Of a stretch of 64,000 bases of DNA, positions 63,901 to 64,000 are shown in pieces. Both the position numbers and the translations under genes were made by a program. The notes below the pieces were generated by a model. That model searched no databases and was not told the DNA's origin. It saw only the letters and a program-made list of their open reading frames with translations. The stretch is taken from the NCBI GenBank assembly GCA_963823675.1, contig CAWGMT010000013.1, positions 1,054,001 to 1,118,000 of the forward strand, given 5' to 3'. Numbering within the stretch: position 1 is the stretch's first letter; every line of letters begins with the position of its first letter. This stretch comes from CAWGMT01 sp963823675 (lineage in GTDB: Bacteria; Planctomycetota; Planctomycetia; Isosphaerales; Isosphaeraceae).

Positions 63901-64000
63901 TCATGCCGAGACCCGGATGCCGGGACTCATCGTCGCCGAGACGGTGATCGATCGGATGTAAGTTCCCTTGGCGGCCGCCGGTTTGAGCGACCGGAGATAA
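63901..64000 (-). CDS. rplA: Ribosomal protein uL1, C-terminal fragment (partial at window edge)
   Basis: The window ends within this gene. The last 32 codons read LRSLKPAAAKGTYIRSITVS then ATMSPGIRVSA before the stop (63901-63903). KPAAAKGTYI and TMSPGI are the conserved end of ribosomal protein L1, which binds 23S rRNA at the E-site stalk. Its position before rplJ fits the standard rplKAJL-rpoBC order. Confidence 0.88.
   Translation of the reverse strand, partial: YLRSLKPAAAKGTYIRSITVSATMSPGIRVSA

Overview
The window is GC-rich and reads as a chromosomal segment of a planctomycete, possibly of the Isosphaeraceae/Gemmataceae lineage. The basis is the RpoB/RpoC sequence type, an ECF sigma factor translationally coupled to a multi-pass Ser/Thr kinase, Tat-type N-termini on a DUF362 protein and a GH5 glycosidase, many lineage-type hypothetical proteins, and abundant intergenic palindromes. 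The phylum call is confident; anything below it is inference.

Layout. 0.1-9.8 kb: housekeeping and hypothetical genes (malate/lactate dehydrogenase-like protein, beta-CASP metallo-hydrolase, inositol monophosphatase family, Uma2 nuclease family, a TPR/HExxH protein), ending in a decayed toxin-antitoxin remnant. 9.9-11.1 kb: DUF362 protein. 11.3-26.1 kb: a complete type I CRISPR-Cas locus of the MYXAN (Dev) kind, in the order WYL regulator, cas6, cas3, cas8 (Cmx8), cas7 (DevR), cas5 (DevS), cas4-cas1 fusion, cas2, leader, and an array of about 61 repeats. A perfect 7-bp inverted repeat overlaps the predicted -10 box ahead of the WYL gene, which suggests regulated expression. 26.1-43.1 kb: accessory and metabolic genes (old yellow enzyme, sigma factor/kinase pair, VOC protein, homocysteine methyltransferase, GH5, lipoprotein, PhyH dioxygenase, a broken HigBA pair, sugar epimerase, Gfo/Idh oxidoreductase, rhomboid protease) separated by several families of dispersed palindromes. 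43.2-53.8 kb: metK, galactokinase, DUF2784 membrane protein, selenium-binding protein, a candidate toxin-antitoxin pair, a double-TIR membrane protein with decayed flanks, DUF488, molybdopterin-fold protein, PhoU and a GT4 glycosyltransferase. 53.9-64 kb, minus strand: the rplA-rplJ-rplL-rpoB-rpoC cluster, with a terminator after rpoC and a probable separate rpoC promoter.

An important caveat: I count about 20 single-base frame breaks, including six in rpoC and four in rpoB. Those genes are essential, so most breaks are very likely sequence or assembly errors (mostly one extra base). I therefore annotate the broken genes as single genes and do not treat the breaks in cas8, cas7 and cas2 as proof of inactivation.

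The most interesting points are: a palindromic element family (19-bp hairpin core) that twice lies directly after a stop codon, flanked by duplicated copies of that gene's own 3' coding end; the operator-like palindrome controlling the CRISPR-Cas regulator; the long, nearly invariant array whose repeat predicts an 8-nt crRNA handle; and the double-TIR protein whose upstream flank carries a kinase remnant. The CRISPR-Cas system belongs to a known subtype family; I do not see a wholly new system.
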